Below are positions 33,571-44,420 of a DNA stretch of 64,000 nt, one piece after another. This stretch comes from Marsupella aquatica (Eukaryota; Marchantiophyta), in contig OZ316892.1 in the NCBI GenBank assembly GCA_973895155.1, positions 23,870,001 through 23,934,000 on the forward strand, read 5' to 3'. The first letter of the stretch is position 1. Every line of letters begins with the position of its first letter. The notes below the pieces were generated by a model, which saw only the letters and a list, made by a program, of their open reading frames with translations, did no database searches and was not told the DNA's origin. A program made the translations under genes and the position numbers.

Positions 33571-34029
33571 TCTCACGCAGGGCAACAAGCAACAAGCAGA
33601 GCGACGAGCGGAGCGATCGAAGGACCAACGAGCGGAGCGATGAGCAATGGCGGGCGACAGAGTGAACCAGGCAAGGGTCGACAACAGAGTGACCAGGAAT
33701 CAGGACGCAAATGCAGTGTCGAGTGAGGGCAAAAACTTCTAATGGACACGGATTGACTCATTGGAGGGTGGAGATCTTCCCTCCCTCGGATCCAATGGCC
33801 AGCACTTTGCATTAAAGTGCTTTCTAAAACCCTAAGCCCTAATAGCCCGCCCAAAGGGCACCGTACTAATGTAAACCCCCCCTAAATCCCCGAACCCCTG
33901 CCAATTCAAACTCCCAACCCTGACTTAAACTTGACCACACATATACTTGCCAAGGTTACAATAGGCAAGTATTTACATTTCAATATTCCTCCATCCAATT
34001 AGGTGTTGACAAGTGGGCCACTAATACCA

Positions 34030-34241
34030 TGACGCGTGGCACCGGGGAAAAAACAACCCTTCCAGAAATTTAAGATGTATGCTATTTCATAAGTACCTAT
34101 TTACTTATATTTGAGTTTAGGAATAGAATTGCGGGTTGGGGTCTTCTAAGTCAATTATAATTATTAGTTCAAAACGAATAAAATCCACCCTTCGAGCGTT
34201 CGCATGTCCTACCCGTATTAGTTAAGACTGAGGGCCCAGGG
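34030..34241. repeat. Dispersed repeat fragment ending in GGGCCCAGGG
   Basis: Ends with GCATGTCCTACCCGTATTAG followed by TTAAGACTGAGGGCCCAGGG (34202-34241). The last 40 bases recur as a direct repeat at 34784-34823, just beyond the copia fragment, and a diverged relative ends near 58932. The body resembles 58730-58880 (GACGCGTG..., CTAAGTCAATTATAA versus CTAAGCCAATTATAA). Confidence 0.6.
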
Positions 34242-34243
34242 AA

Positions 34244-34783
34244 CATAGTGTCAAATCCAGGTAGTGATGACTGGATTCTAGATAGTGCATGTACTTTTCA
34301 TATTTGCTCTAGGAGAGATTTTTTCAGTTCTTACACGGTTTCCAATGGATCAGTGTTGATGGGAAATGGAATCCCATGTCAAGTTGTTGGACTTGGATCT
34401 GTAAGATTTCAAATGTTTGATGGTGCTGTGAGAACATTGAGGAATGTGAGACATATTCCCAACATGATGAAAAATCTCATTTCCCTTGGAGTTTTAGAAG
34501 CAAATGGCTATCAGTGGAGTTCTGCTAATGGTGTCCTTCAGGTTTCAACTGGTACTAAAGTTGTATTGAAGGGAAAGAGACATAGCAATCTATACATTTT
34601 GGATGGTAGTGTAGTTTTTGATGAAGCCAATGTAACCTTATCTCATGAGGAGACGGCCCGGCTGTGGCACTTCCGTTTGGGCCACATGAGTGAAAAAGGT
34701 TTGGCTATTCTTCAGAGAAAAGAATTATTTTCTAATTTGCAATCTTATACTAATAATCTTAGAATATTGTAAGTTGGAATTTT
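34244..34783 (+). mobile_element. Ty1-copia protease/pre-integrase fragment
   Basis: Encodes WILDSACTFHIC, the aspartic-protease region of copia Pol, then the gag-pre-integrase block with WHFRLGHMSEKGLAIL. Compared with the minus-strand copy at 35.4-35.9 kb it has about 22 extra bases near 34747 (after CAATCTT) that end the frame, and it stops where the zinc-binding Cys pair should follow. It sits between two 40-bp direct repeats (34202-34241 and 34784-34823). Confidence 0.85.
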
Positions 34784-34849
34784 GCACGTCCTACCCGTAT
34801 TAGTTAAGACTGAGGACCCAGGGTCCAAAAATCCTCAGATGTGAGTAAT

Positions 34850-35935
34850 CTGTTGGACGCCCGTACCTCATTTCAAATGGCGTCTTGAATCCAATAGAAC
34901 TGGATGGAGAAAAATTTACCAAATAAGTTGTAGTGTTGACAGCTTCAGCTCAAAAATCATGTGGTAAGCATGATTGACTCAACATACTCCTCGAGCGGTC
35001 CAATAGTGTTCGGTTGAGTCTCTCAGAAACACCATTCTGTTGAGGAGTATAACTTGTTGTGAGATGGCGGGTGATCCCCTGCTCCTTACAATACGTTCCA
35101 AATTCCTCGGAACTGTATTCACCGCCGTTATCCGATCGAAGATATCTCACCTTATTACCAGTCTGATTCTCAACTTGGGCTTTCCACTCCTTAAAAGTGG
35201 CAAAAACATCAGACTTACTGTGTAGAAAGTATATCCACACATACCTTGAGTAATCGTCTATGAACGTGACATAGTATAACCATCCAGAATGTGAGGGAGT
35301 AGGGGCTGGACCCCACACATCACTATGTACATACTCAAGTACCTCCTTGCTGGTGTGAGTTCCAACTCCAAAGGGTTTCCTGTGTTGCTTCCCAAGCACA
35401 CAGTGCTCACAAAATTCCAACTTACAAGATTGCAAATTAGAAAGTAATCCTTTCTTCTGAAGAATAACCAAACCTTTTTTACTCATGTGGCCCAAACGGA
35501 AGTGCCACAGCCGGGCCGTCTCCTCATGAGATAAGGTCACATTGGCTTCATCAAAAACTACACTGCCCTCCAAAACGTATAGATTGCTATGTCTCTTTCC
35601 CTTCAATACAACTTTAGTACCAGTTGAAACCTGAAGGACACCATTAGCAGAACTCCATTGATGGCCATTTGCTTCTAAAACTCCAAGTGAAATGAGATTT
35701 TTCATCATGCTGGGAATATGTCTCACATTCCTCAATGTTCTCACAGCATCATCAAACATCTGAAATCTAACAGATCCAAGTCCAACTACTTGACATGGGA
35801 TTCCATTTCCCATCAACACTGACCTGTTGGAAACCGTGTAAGAACTGAAAAAATCTCTCCTAGAGCAAATGTGAAAAGTACATGCACTATCTAGAATTCA
35901 GTCATCACTACCTGGATTTGACACTACGGTGAGAG
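34850..35935 (-). mobile_element. Ty1-copia protease and integrase fragment
   Basis: From 35935 leftward: protease region (ILDSAC, preceded by a TGG to TGA stop), pre-integrase H..LGHMS..GL with CEHCVLGK (HHCC zinc motif), then the integrase core: HSDVWGP and FIDDYSRYVW, SDNGGEYSSEEF, and SYTPQQNGVSERLNRTLLD with the third acidic residue E. A TGA replaces the Trp codon after PHDF at 34964; the piece continues to FEMRYGRPT and DYSHLRIFG and breaks near 34825. Reverse transcriptase and RNase H do not follow. Two stops make it non-functional. Confidence 0.9.
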
Positions 35936-35964
35936 CATAACCTTGACATCACAATATATCATCA

Positions 35965-36348
35965 TCATCGAGTAATTAAATCTGTCTCATGCGAGCTTGA
36001 TGCCGCGTTAGCAGATGCAATAGGGACCTTTACTCGACAATCCCTTTTCATGTGGCCAAGCTTGCCACAATTCCAACATGCAAGAGGCTTCCTCTCTTGC
36101 GATTTCCCTCTGGATTTAGATCTCCCTCGTGATGTAGATCTAAACCTGTTCTTCCCATTCGTGCGCTGCGCTGGTCTTCCACAGTTAACGTTGAGTGCAG
36201 TGCCAAAAGAAGATGCTATCATCATATACATCAGACTGCCTACTACCTTCTCATAAGGAATCTTAGCCATCAGACCTTTCTCCACAGCATCCGTAGGAGA
36301 GAAAGCCGATGATAACTTGAAATGTGAAGCTAAAGGAATACTCACTGG
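35965..36348 (-). mobile_element. Copia CCHC knuckle joined to a reverse-transcriptase end
   Basis: In one frame, 36348-36216 encodes VSIPLASHFKLSS, PTDAVEKGLM and VGSLMYMM, which in copia elements lies at the C-terminal end of reverse transcriptase. It is followed by a basic RSTSRGRSKSRGKSQ segment and CWNCGKLGHMKRDC, the gag CCHC knuckle. In a normal element the knuckle precedes protease and the reverse transcriptase comes last, so this is a rearranged junction. Confidence 0.75.
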
Positions 36349-36874
36349 CTTACGTTTTCCATGTTGAATCATGCAAGTACTTTTCTTGCATATTGGCCTT
36401 GAAAAGTGATGCACAATCTGCATAATCATCCAACTTCTTGATGATGTGCGGCTTGAGATAAAGCATCACTGCATTGACAGCAATCACTTGCTCTTGTCTC
36501 CACTGCTTCTCAGAGATCTCCTCCTCTCCATCATATTGCTCTCGTGAAGAGAGCAGATGAGATAAGCCCATTGCACAAAGAACACCCTTCACTTGCTTCT
36601 CCCACAACAAGTAATCAGTACGACCATCGTACTTCTCTACCTCAAACTTCACTCCTCCAAATCTAGCCATCTCCCTCTTCTTCCCCACTACCGACAGCTC
36701 TGGTAGTAGTACAGATTCTTCCACTACACACCGCATCGGTGATCGTACCGGTGTCACTAGTTCCTCCTCAAACGGTAGCAACTCCTTCTCTGACTCTCCG
36801 TCTAAACGTCGCAATCCTAAAGCTCCACCGACACCAATTCTTCCAGTATTCTCCGAGTCACTCATATGAAACAA
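36349..36874 (-). mobile_element. Ty1-copia gag N-terminal fragment
   Basis: ATG at 36874. An acidic leader is followed by FEVEKYDGRTDYLLWEKQV, the typical start of copia gag (UBN2-like), then WRQEQVIAVNAVMLYLKPHI and a stop at 36350, where it joins the reverse-transcriptase piece. The matching LTR and primer site lie upstream on this strand at 38.09-38.56 kb. Confidence 0.8.
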
Positions 36875-36989
36875 TCACAAAAAAACATCTTTTTTCAAAA
36901 CTTTTCATAAAACTCAAAAACTCAACACCGCTGTGTAGCCCACGAAGCTAGGAGTCCAAACATTGAAAAACAAAAAATCAAAACCAAAA

Positions 36990-37330
36990 TCCGTTGAGAG
37001 GCCACAGGCCGTGGGTTGTGGGTGCGAGCCAAGCTTCCAAGATGATCCCGCACGGACCATGGGTCGTAGGCTATCCGCCCCCAAACTCAATAATAATCAA
37101 GACCCCTCACAGACCATGGGTCGTGGGTACATGCCTACCCAGGCATACCCACATCACTCACGAACCGTGGGTTGGGGGATATCTTCTCACTCAAATCAAA
37201 ACCTCATGGACCGTGAGCTCAATACTCACTCAAGCCAAGACCTCACCACCTATGGGTCGTGAGCTCACTACTCACTCAAGCCAAGACCTCACCACTTGTG
37301 GATCGTGAGCTCACTACTCACTCAAGCCAA
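36990..37330. repeat. Tandem repeats in the copia leader
   Basis: GTGAGCTCA recurs at 37213, 37259 and 37305 with a 46-bp unit (CACTCAAGCCAAGACCTCAC). Before this, looser repeats of CCATGGGTCGTGGGT occur at about 65-bp spacing. Confidence 0.85.
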
Positions 37331-38086
37331 GCGCTAAATACAGCGGAAATTACGGACAAAGTACTATTTCTTAATTTGTCGTTTTCTTTGTGCCCTAAGT
37401 CACAGCTGCACCTTGCCTTTCTATAGTGCCAAATCGCCGTTTCCAACGAGAAAAGTGAACGCCGCCGATCGGAAATGTTGCCAAATTGCACCGGCATAGT
37501 CTGCAGCTCCAGCAAAGTAAGAACTTCCGCCGCGTTGCCTTCACTCTGCATCAAGTGCCAATACCGGACTCAAAACGATCGCCTTGCCGTAATCTCTCCG
37601 TTGAGCCCTAGCACTTTGCGTTTCTTCCTTCGAGTTGAACATCACGACGAGTAACCCGGTTCAGGGAAAAACAAGCACCATAGCTTGTCAAAAAACCAGA
37701 ACTCAACATCCACTCGTCACGTTTCACTCGGTATCAACTCGGCAGCAACCCAGCTACCAAAATGACCAGCTCGCTTCAACCTTCAACATGAGCTACAACA
37801 TGCGATACCTCCCACACCGCACAACTCACACCGTTGAAAAATGCAAACTTTGGTCTCTCCCTCGAAAAGCCGTCGAACACAAATAAAACCTGAACGATGC
37901 AAACTTTGATTCCTCCGCACCACAGATACCGATCAGTGAGTTCTAACCACCGTTAGAAAGCCCTCTCACTAACATATCCGCTCAGCCACACACATTCGAG
38001 TTTCATGCAACGAAACTCCGAATGTACCACCGACAATGAACGCTGGAAAAACCCATCACGAAAAAATCTCATCACCTCCCAAGCAT

Positions 38087-38100
38087 GCTCTGATACCACT
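38087..38100 (-). promoter_or_regulatory. Copia primer-binding site
   Basis: On the minus strand AGTGGTATCAGAGC lies directly after the LTR end CAACA. TGGTATCAGAGC is the usual plant copia site complementary to initiator-Met tRNA. Confidence 0.85.
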
Positions 38101-38561
38101 TGTTGAGCATAGATGACATTCGTAACGGCAAGCCCATGAACCATCCAACGCACAATAGTCGACACAGAGAGATACGTGGTTCACCTCCACATGAGGCTAC
38201 GTCCACGGGAACACACAAGAGCTTTACTGCACTCTAGGCCGACCGGCCATACCAAGCATCCACAGCACAAGCTCTCCCTATCTCTCAACTAGCTCTGTAA
38301 CAATGAGACTTTGTTCCACCAGGGTCTGGCATCAGCCCTGGCTATATACACAACAGCATTATCGCTAACAATAGCTAAGTCCTAACCTGAGTTAGCTTAA
38401 TTGTAGTTAGCTCATGAGTCACAAGACTAGAGCAATATCTAACAGGCATCTGCCCTGGCTTAATACACAACAGCACTACCGCTAACATTAGCTAAGTCCT
38501 AACCCAAGTTAGACTAACTGTGGTTAGCTCATGAGTCACAAGACTAGAGCAATATCTAACA
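38101..38561 (-). mobile_element. Copia LTR, with an internal 117-bp duplication
   Basis: The left edge TGTTGAGCATAG is set by the primer-binding site. The right edge is ...CAATATCTAACA at 38444 or 38561, because GCATC(A/T)GCCCTGGCT...ATCTAACA occurs twice (38328-38444 and 38445-38561). The LTR is thus 344 bp, or 461 bp if the duplication is included. No second LTR of the same element was found to the left, in keeping with the rearranged internal region. Confidence 0.75.
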
Positions 38562-38776
38562 TTACTAGTGCCTCATTAGGTCTAATTGGAGTGTTGCTTA
38601 ATGCTTTGAAGCCGCTCTCATTGAAGGAGAAAAATGTCCTTCCTCAAGTTGTTTGCCATTTACTTATAACCAAAGGCAGAGCCCTAGTAGACTTCAAACA
38701 ATAGACAGAGAACACCTGAGTTATGATTTAGAAGTGGAGGGATGCAGTAATCCATGACTTGTAATACTATATGGCT
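38562..38776. other. Spacer between two LTRs
   Basis: No gene recognised. Confidence 0.4.
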
Positions 38777-39111
38777 TGTTGAACTATGACGTCTTCCTTC
38801 ATGACGATATGATCAATCATGACTCATACCATGCTCATGTAGTCGACACAATCCATATGTGGTTTGCCTCTTCTCCAAGGCTACGTCCACACGAACACAA
38901 CAACTTTACTTCAGAGTAGTTGCACACACAATCTCTCTCTCTTCCTCAAGTTGCTCTGATACATTGAGCAAACACCACGTACCAACGGCTTACACTAGCC
39001 CTCGTATATGCAAGGTCATACACGACTAACCTAACCTCAACTAAGTCCCTAATTGTGATTAGCCTAAACGCCGTAACCTATGAGTCACAAGACTAAGAAC
39101 AATCCTTAACA
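38777..39111 (-). mobile_element. Diverged solo LTR of the same copia family
   Basis: 335 bases from TGTTGAACTATGACG to AATCCTTAACA with blocks shared with 38101-38444: GGCTACGTCCAC.CGAACAC, CTCTCTCT, ACTAACCTAACC and TGAGTCACAAGACTA. The flanks TGGCT and TGACT could be a 5-bp target-site duplication with one mismatch. A GTTGCTCTGATACA inside it echoes the primer-site region, so its left boundary is less certain. Confidence 0.6.
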
Positions 39112-39359
39112 TGACTGCTATTAATGTGACCTACAATGGGTATGGAAAGACCAATCCTAGACTGCTCTAAGAAATTCCATGAGGAGAATGAATGGCCATT
39201 ACCTAGCTTGAAGAGCTTGGGAATGCACTAGGACTAATCCAGTCCATTGGAAGCTTTAGGGCTTGTCATTACTATGGTGGGCCATTTTCCTCCATAGGGG
39301 TTGATAGCTTTTTTAATTCTTTTTATTTCTTGAAATTTTTTTAAAGGGGAAATCTATGA

Positions 39360-39455
39360 AACCCCAAAGAACTCAAGAGTCAATCACAATAATTAAACCC
39401 AAGACCTCTGTACTCATCAAGTGAGCTATCACAAAGTCATGCCTCTCTGGGCCAG
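39360..39455 (-). repeat. Possible tRNA-derived SINE fragment
   Basis: On the minus strand TAGCTCACTTGATGAGTAC resembles a tRNA A-box, followed after about 10 bases by GGTCTTGGGTTTAATTATTG, a decayed B-box-like stretch. No complete tRNA fold. Weak evidence. Confidence 0.3.
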
Positions 39456-39923
39456 GGGTTGATAGCTTTGTGTTAGCATCCTCCCTGATGCAATTCTGAC
39501 TGAAGCCTTGAGATCTCCTTCCATAACACAGAGGTTCGAGGGCAGGAATGGTGGAAACCTGACTCAATCCAATTCTGTAATCCAATTCTGTAACTCCGTC
39601 ACAAATCTTTGCACGACCATTCCATCATGCTCATTGTGTCCTTCAAATGCAATGTGTCTACACCAAGCACCATCTGACAAAATTCCCTCAGATGCTCCAA
39701 CAACTGTTCTTGCTTTGCCATACCGGAAGCCATACCTCCTTGCGGTTGGAAATCCAGAAGCTCAAAAATATGGAATGCAGATTATTGTCATTGAGTTGTG
39801 GGAGGCTTTATACATGAAGTACCTGCCCCTTGTCTATCTCATCAAGTCAGCAAAGAATGCCTTGTATACCTTCATGCCTATGAAAGATGTTGGATTTATT
39901 TACAACATAGTCCACCTCATACT

Positions 39924-41991
39924 CTAATTTGAGTCGACTAACCTGACCCGTGGCCAGCTTCTCTCCCAAGGTGGCCTATCAATATTGGATGGTGACCTAC
40001 CACTCCTGGACGATAACCTACCATCCAGGACCTTTCTTAATACTTTATGCAAAATCCCCATCCCCACCTTTTGTTGAAGACAAGGCAACACCATGTTCAT
40101 CTCGGGTCTATATTCTTGGCGAAGGCAAGTACAGAGGGCAGCGACTTCCAACATTCTCAACATTTCCGCTTTCATGTACTTGCCCATCAGATTCGGATCC
40201 GCGAGAGCACCCACATCTCCAGTTGCGAAAGCATGAGCCAAAAGTGGTCGGGCCCAATACACAAGATGCATCCAGAGAGTACGATCCAACGCCTCCTTAC
40301 CTGTAACTAGCTCCATAAGAACCACGCCGAAGGAATAGACGTCTGACTTCACCGTGAGCGGATAGAACGGCTCGGGATCCGCGTACGCAACGGTTCTGTA
40401 AAACGGCGAGCATAATTGACATACAGTCTTCCGGTGTCCGACTGCCCAATCCAAATCGAAACCGAAGCTACCAACAAGCGCGTCCCACTGGTTGTCGAGA
40501 TGAATGTTGGAAGCCGAGACGTCACGGTGGATAATTCTCTGGTCGTAGCCGTCGTGCAAGTTCTCTAATCCACGAGCTGTTCCGAGAGCAATGTTCATTC
40601 TGGTGGCCCAATCCATGCACGGTGCTCCCGGACCATGAAGAGCTCCCTCCAGTGTTCCATTCGGGACATACTCATAAACTAAAAGATGTTTCCCACCGGA
40701 AATACAGTAACCCAGCACTGAGACTACGTGCCGATGGCGTACTCTGCTCATGATGTCGACCTCTGGGAACAACTCGATCGTACATCCGTCACAGAAAGTA
40801 AGAACCTTCACTGCCACGAGATTCCCAGCAATGGTCCCCTTATACAGCTGACCGAATTTACCTTCCCCGAGCACATTTTGAGAAGAAAATCCATTGGTTG
40901 CCCCCTTGAGCTCCTCATACGTGAACACCTTACAGACTTCTGGATCTCTGGCCACCAGGTTCAGATTATTTAAAGAAGAGGATCCATTGGGTGCGTCCTT
41001 GTGCCTTAACGTCTTCATCATCGAAAGTAACCACGGTGGTGTGTAGAATGGTCTAGAGGTAGGCTTCAAAGCCCGGATGGCGGGGACCTTCACATCCCCG
41101 GCAAGCATTTGGACTATGCGTCTCATAGACGGGCGATCCTGACGGTTGAACTGAGTGCAGAGCAACCCAACTTTCAACACCCGTTTCATTTCTTTAGTGT
41201 CATAGGCCGTATGTCGCTTATCCACAATACTTAGCAAATCACCTTTACTATGGGCAGGACCCATTGCACAAGACCAATCTTGTGGGAACCACTTGGCAGA
41301 ACTCTTCGTCCGCATGCAACCTCTAAGATCAAAACACCAAAAGCATAAACGTCGGCCTTGTCTGTGAATTGGTATTCAGAGAACACTTCTGGAGCAATGT
41401 AGCCCATGGTCCCAGCCATATTTGTTGTTGCTGCTCTCCCTTGATGATCTACCATACGAGAAATGCCGAAGTCCCCTACCTTTGCATTCCACTCCTTGTC
41501 CAACAAAATATTGGAGCATTTTATGTCTCTATGAATGACTTGCTGGTTCAAACCATGGTGCAGATAGTCCAGGCCATCTGCAGCGCCAGCCAATATCTTG
41601 ACCTTTTGTGCCCAAGACAGGCCGGCTGTTCTTTCAGCCGGCTTGAACAGCACGTCGTCTAGGCTTCCATTGGGTAGTAGATCATAAACAAGCATGTATT
41701 CCTTTCTGGCCACATCTTCACACCATCCTTGCAGTTTAATCAAATTCCGATGGCTGAGCTGGCTTAGGATGAAAACTTCACTCTTGAACTCCTTTAAGCC
41801 CTGACTGTGGGTCTCACCTTGATTCATTCTCTTGACCGCCACTTGAATACCGGACTTTAACTCTGCTTTGTAGACCACCCCAAATCCTCCTTGCCCCAGT
41901 GTTGACTCCTCGCTGAAGCCGCTGGTGGCCTCATTCAGCTCATCGTAGCTGAATCTCCGCAGGACTCCCTCTAATTGAACAATAGAATCTT
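39924..41991 (-). pseudogene. Tandem kinase-pseudokinase receptor-like kinase
   Basis: The exon begins at 41991 after a clear acceptor (TTATTGTCTGCAG), so upstream exons are missing. Kinase 1 (41960-41260) has GQGGFG, VAVKR, HRDIKCSNILL, DFG and APE: all catalytic motifs present, RLK/Pelle class. It continues with DRPSMRRIVQMLAG. Kinase 2 (40960-40050) starts FTYEELKGATNGFSSQNVLGEGKFG and keeps VAVKVL and HRDVSASN, but DFG is changed to SFG and APE to DPE, so it should be a pseudokinase. A single missing base in an A run (near 41245) shifts the frame between the two; with it this would be one protein. Either the gene is newly broken or this is a sequence error. No extracellular or transmembrane part is visible here. 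Confidence 0.75.
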
Positions 41992-43880
41992 CTGCAGACA
42001 ATAACAACAAATACTTCATCACAAATAGGTAGGGAAAAGTCGTCCATCAGAATGGACAGACGTGTTGACTGATGAGCTCAATTTTCAAAACTTTCAAGGT
42101 TATCATGACGAACTCCTTCAGCTCATCGTGGCAATGTCATAATCATGCTTCGTTCCTGACTCTTTGTTTTTGGAGAATTATGTTCTAAGTGTGAGGACCA
42201 ACATGACATAGACATTGATGACTCCACCTTGTCTTCAATTCTGAATGGAGATCATCTTTAACAGCACAGGCCGCATAACCTGAACCGGTTATGTATTACA
42301 CTCATTTATAGTGTTAGCGAGGTTCGCCAGTGCTCTAACTAAGCTTGACCTAATTCCAGAATTAGGGAGGGATGCCACTCCAATGAAGTCACTACAGAGA
42401 AAGCTGAAATTAGGAAGCCAACGAAGTAAGGGATCATGAAGAGTTCCCCCTTATATTCAACGAACTCGAAAGAATAAGCTGTGAAACGGACAGACGCGTG
42501 AGTTCAGGAGGCGAAATTTTCACCCGTAGGAGAGATCATCGAACATAATTGCAATCTCATACCTCTAGAAAACAAACGAACTTGGAAAGACAAGCAGCTC
42601 CACATAATCTGATCCTTTTGAGGCGCCCGGAAAAGCTGATTTGCTAAGAACTCTAACAACTCCAATTCAAAGCCCCTTATCTACCATTGGTTTGTGTCCA
42701 ACGCCATATCAGCAAGAAGCACTGCTGCACAGTTCAGACAATTCATACGATCCAAAGGTCACGCAAACGTGGACATCAACAAAGGTACGTCCATGTATTG
42801 TAAACAAGGCACTCACCGTGCATCTCCACTCCCGCGTCCATATCGTTGTAGTTTCGCGGCCAGCCAATGTAAGCTTCGCTGGTAAATCTTTTCTTCTCGA
42901 TCGCTACTGAGAACGTGTCCCAGCTCCCTTCCGCTCTTCGTCCCCTTTTATCTCACTCCTCTCTCTGTCCAAGAATTCGATGTCAAACCCAAATTGCACA
43001 TAATTTCGGGCTACTCAATTACAGTTGGTGGCGCTCCGTCGCAATCACCACAGAGAAAGCTGAAGTAGGTGCGCCAATGGAGCCTAGGCAGCAGAATGGC
43101 TGTGTTCAAGCGAAATTCAAAAGACTATGCTAGCAAACTGGACAGAAGGGGGAGAACAGCAGAAAAGAGCCACCAACTCTGGGGGAGATCTAAGTCCATC
43201 TACCACTTATACAATGTCATAGTTGTAGCAGACAGAAGCAGTAATCCTTAGTCCTGGAAGACAGACACAGAATAAGAAAAACAAGTAGCTCCATACAGAA
43301 TCCAGTTCTAACGTAATTTAAAGCTCTCTTTCGTTCAAATAGCATCACGGATTACTGTGAGTGCAGTTTATAGCTTTTAACGGTCCATCACCATAGCAAC
43401 GCTTACATATGCAAAGAGAAGGACTCATTCACATACTGGAATGGCACAGGCATCAATATGGAGTCACTCCCGTTGACGCCCTGCATCTCCACTCCCCCCT
43501 CTAGATCGCTGCAAATTCTCGGCCAACAAAGAGTCTCTCCTGGTTAATCCATCCCCTCCCTGCTACATGGCAGGTCAATTTCTTCACCCAGCTCCCCTCT
43601 ATCCTTCTCTCCCTCTCCATCCTCGAAATCAATTCAAGGCTAGGCCCAGATCAAAGTGAACTGAGGGACAGAGTTAGCTCAATCTTTCCACCCAGCTCCC
43701 CTGCCTTCCACAACTGGCTCCTATCTCGTCCCTTTCCTCGAAATCAAATCAAAGCCGAACTTAAATTGAACCCGATTTTACTCGACTACAATGTATCACA
43801 ATCAAGTCGTCAATTCGGCACCGAGATACACATCTGAGAACCTCTCGTCCACAAGCCAAATCGAGAAGAAAGTAAGCTCT
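41992..43880. other. No clear gene; diverged internal duplication
   Basis: This is the upstream side of the kinase gene, but no leader exon could be identified. ACAGAGAAAGCTGAA near 42395 returns near 43049, and CATCTCCACTCCC followed by TCG(T/C)TG near 42824 returns near 43487 with CGGCCA, so a block of about 650 bases is duplicated. Confidence 0.45.
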
Positions 43881-43946
43881 TGTTAGTCATGGTTGGAGTC
43901 TATATATATGGTCGCCCTCAACTTTCCTTTCAAATGACGGAAAACA

Positions 43947-44200
43947 ACCCGTCCAAAAACTCGTCTAATCAATGGCAAATAGTGCAATGACAGATAGTGC
44001 GTTGGCAAATAGTGCAATGACAGATAGTGCGTCGGAGGATGATCCGATAGGCGCCTTTTGGATTGCGTAACAGTACGAATGACTTTGACGGGAAATTCAA
44101 CCCGTCCAAAAACTCGTCTAATCAATGGCAAATAGTGCAATGACAGATAGTGCGTCGGAGGACGATCCGATATTCCGATAGGCGCCTTTTGGACTGCGTA
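43947..44200. repeat. 153-bp tandem duplication with an inner 30-bp repeat
   Basis: CCCGTCCAAAAACTCGTCTA starts at 43948 and again at 44101. Inside the first copy TGGCAAATAGTGCAATGACA plus GATAGTGCG is itself doubled. The minus-strand frame over it is repeat-driven. Confidence 0.85.
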
Positions 44201-44420
44201 ACAGTACTTTAATGACTTCGACGTGAAATTCGGACTTTGGCGTCGAGGATGTTACAGTCGTATAGAGTTTACCCTCGATGTCGGCACGGCATTCATCGCC
44301 ATAAACAGGATTCGCGTCCTCGTTCAGGCTACCCGAAAGTCCCCGAAAGGTCGTGGAGATTTCCCTCCCCGAATTTTTCAACGTTGCGACGACTTTGATG
44401 CCGATATCACCGTCTAGCAA
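44118..44420 (-). CDS. Unrecognised short ORF, doubtful
   Basis: About 100 residues with mixed composition (GDIGIKVVATLKNSGREIS, YGDECRADIEGKLY), without an ATG at the start of the open frame and ending in the 153-bp repeat. It could be an exon remnant. No domain recognised. Confidence 0.15.
   Translation of the reverse strand: MLDGDIGIKVVATLKNSGREISTTFRGLSGSLNEDANPVYGDECRADIEGKLYTTVTSSTPKSEFHVEVIKVLLRSPKGAYRNIGSSSDALSVIALFAID

Noticed and set aside
33353-33854. Leu/Pro/Ser-rich minus-strand ORFs
   Set aside because: Mostly driven by the 22-27 bp tandem repeat at 33.46-33.57 kb.
39508-39927. Plus-strand ORF of 139 residues
   Set aside because: No recognisable domain; partly overlaps the SINE-like fragment and lies against the end of the kinase gene.
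41992-42022. MMKYLLLL start of the kinase ORF as a signal peptide
   Set aside because: It overlaps a clear pyrimidine-rich splice acceptor (CTGCAG just before 41991), so it is intron translation.
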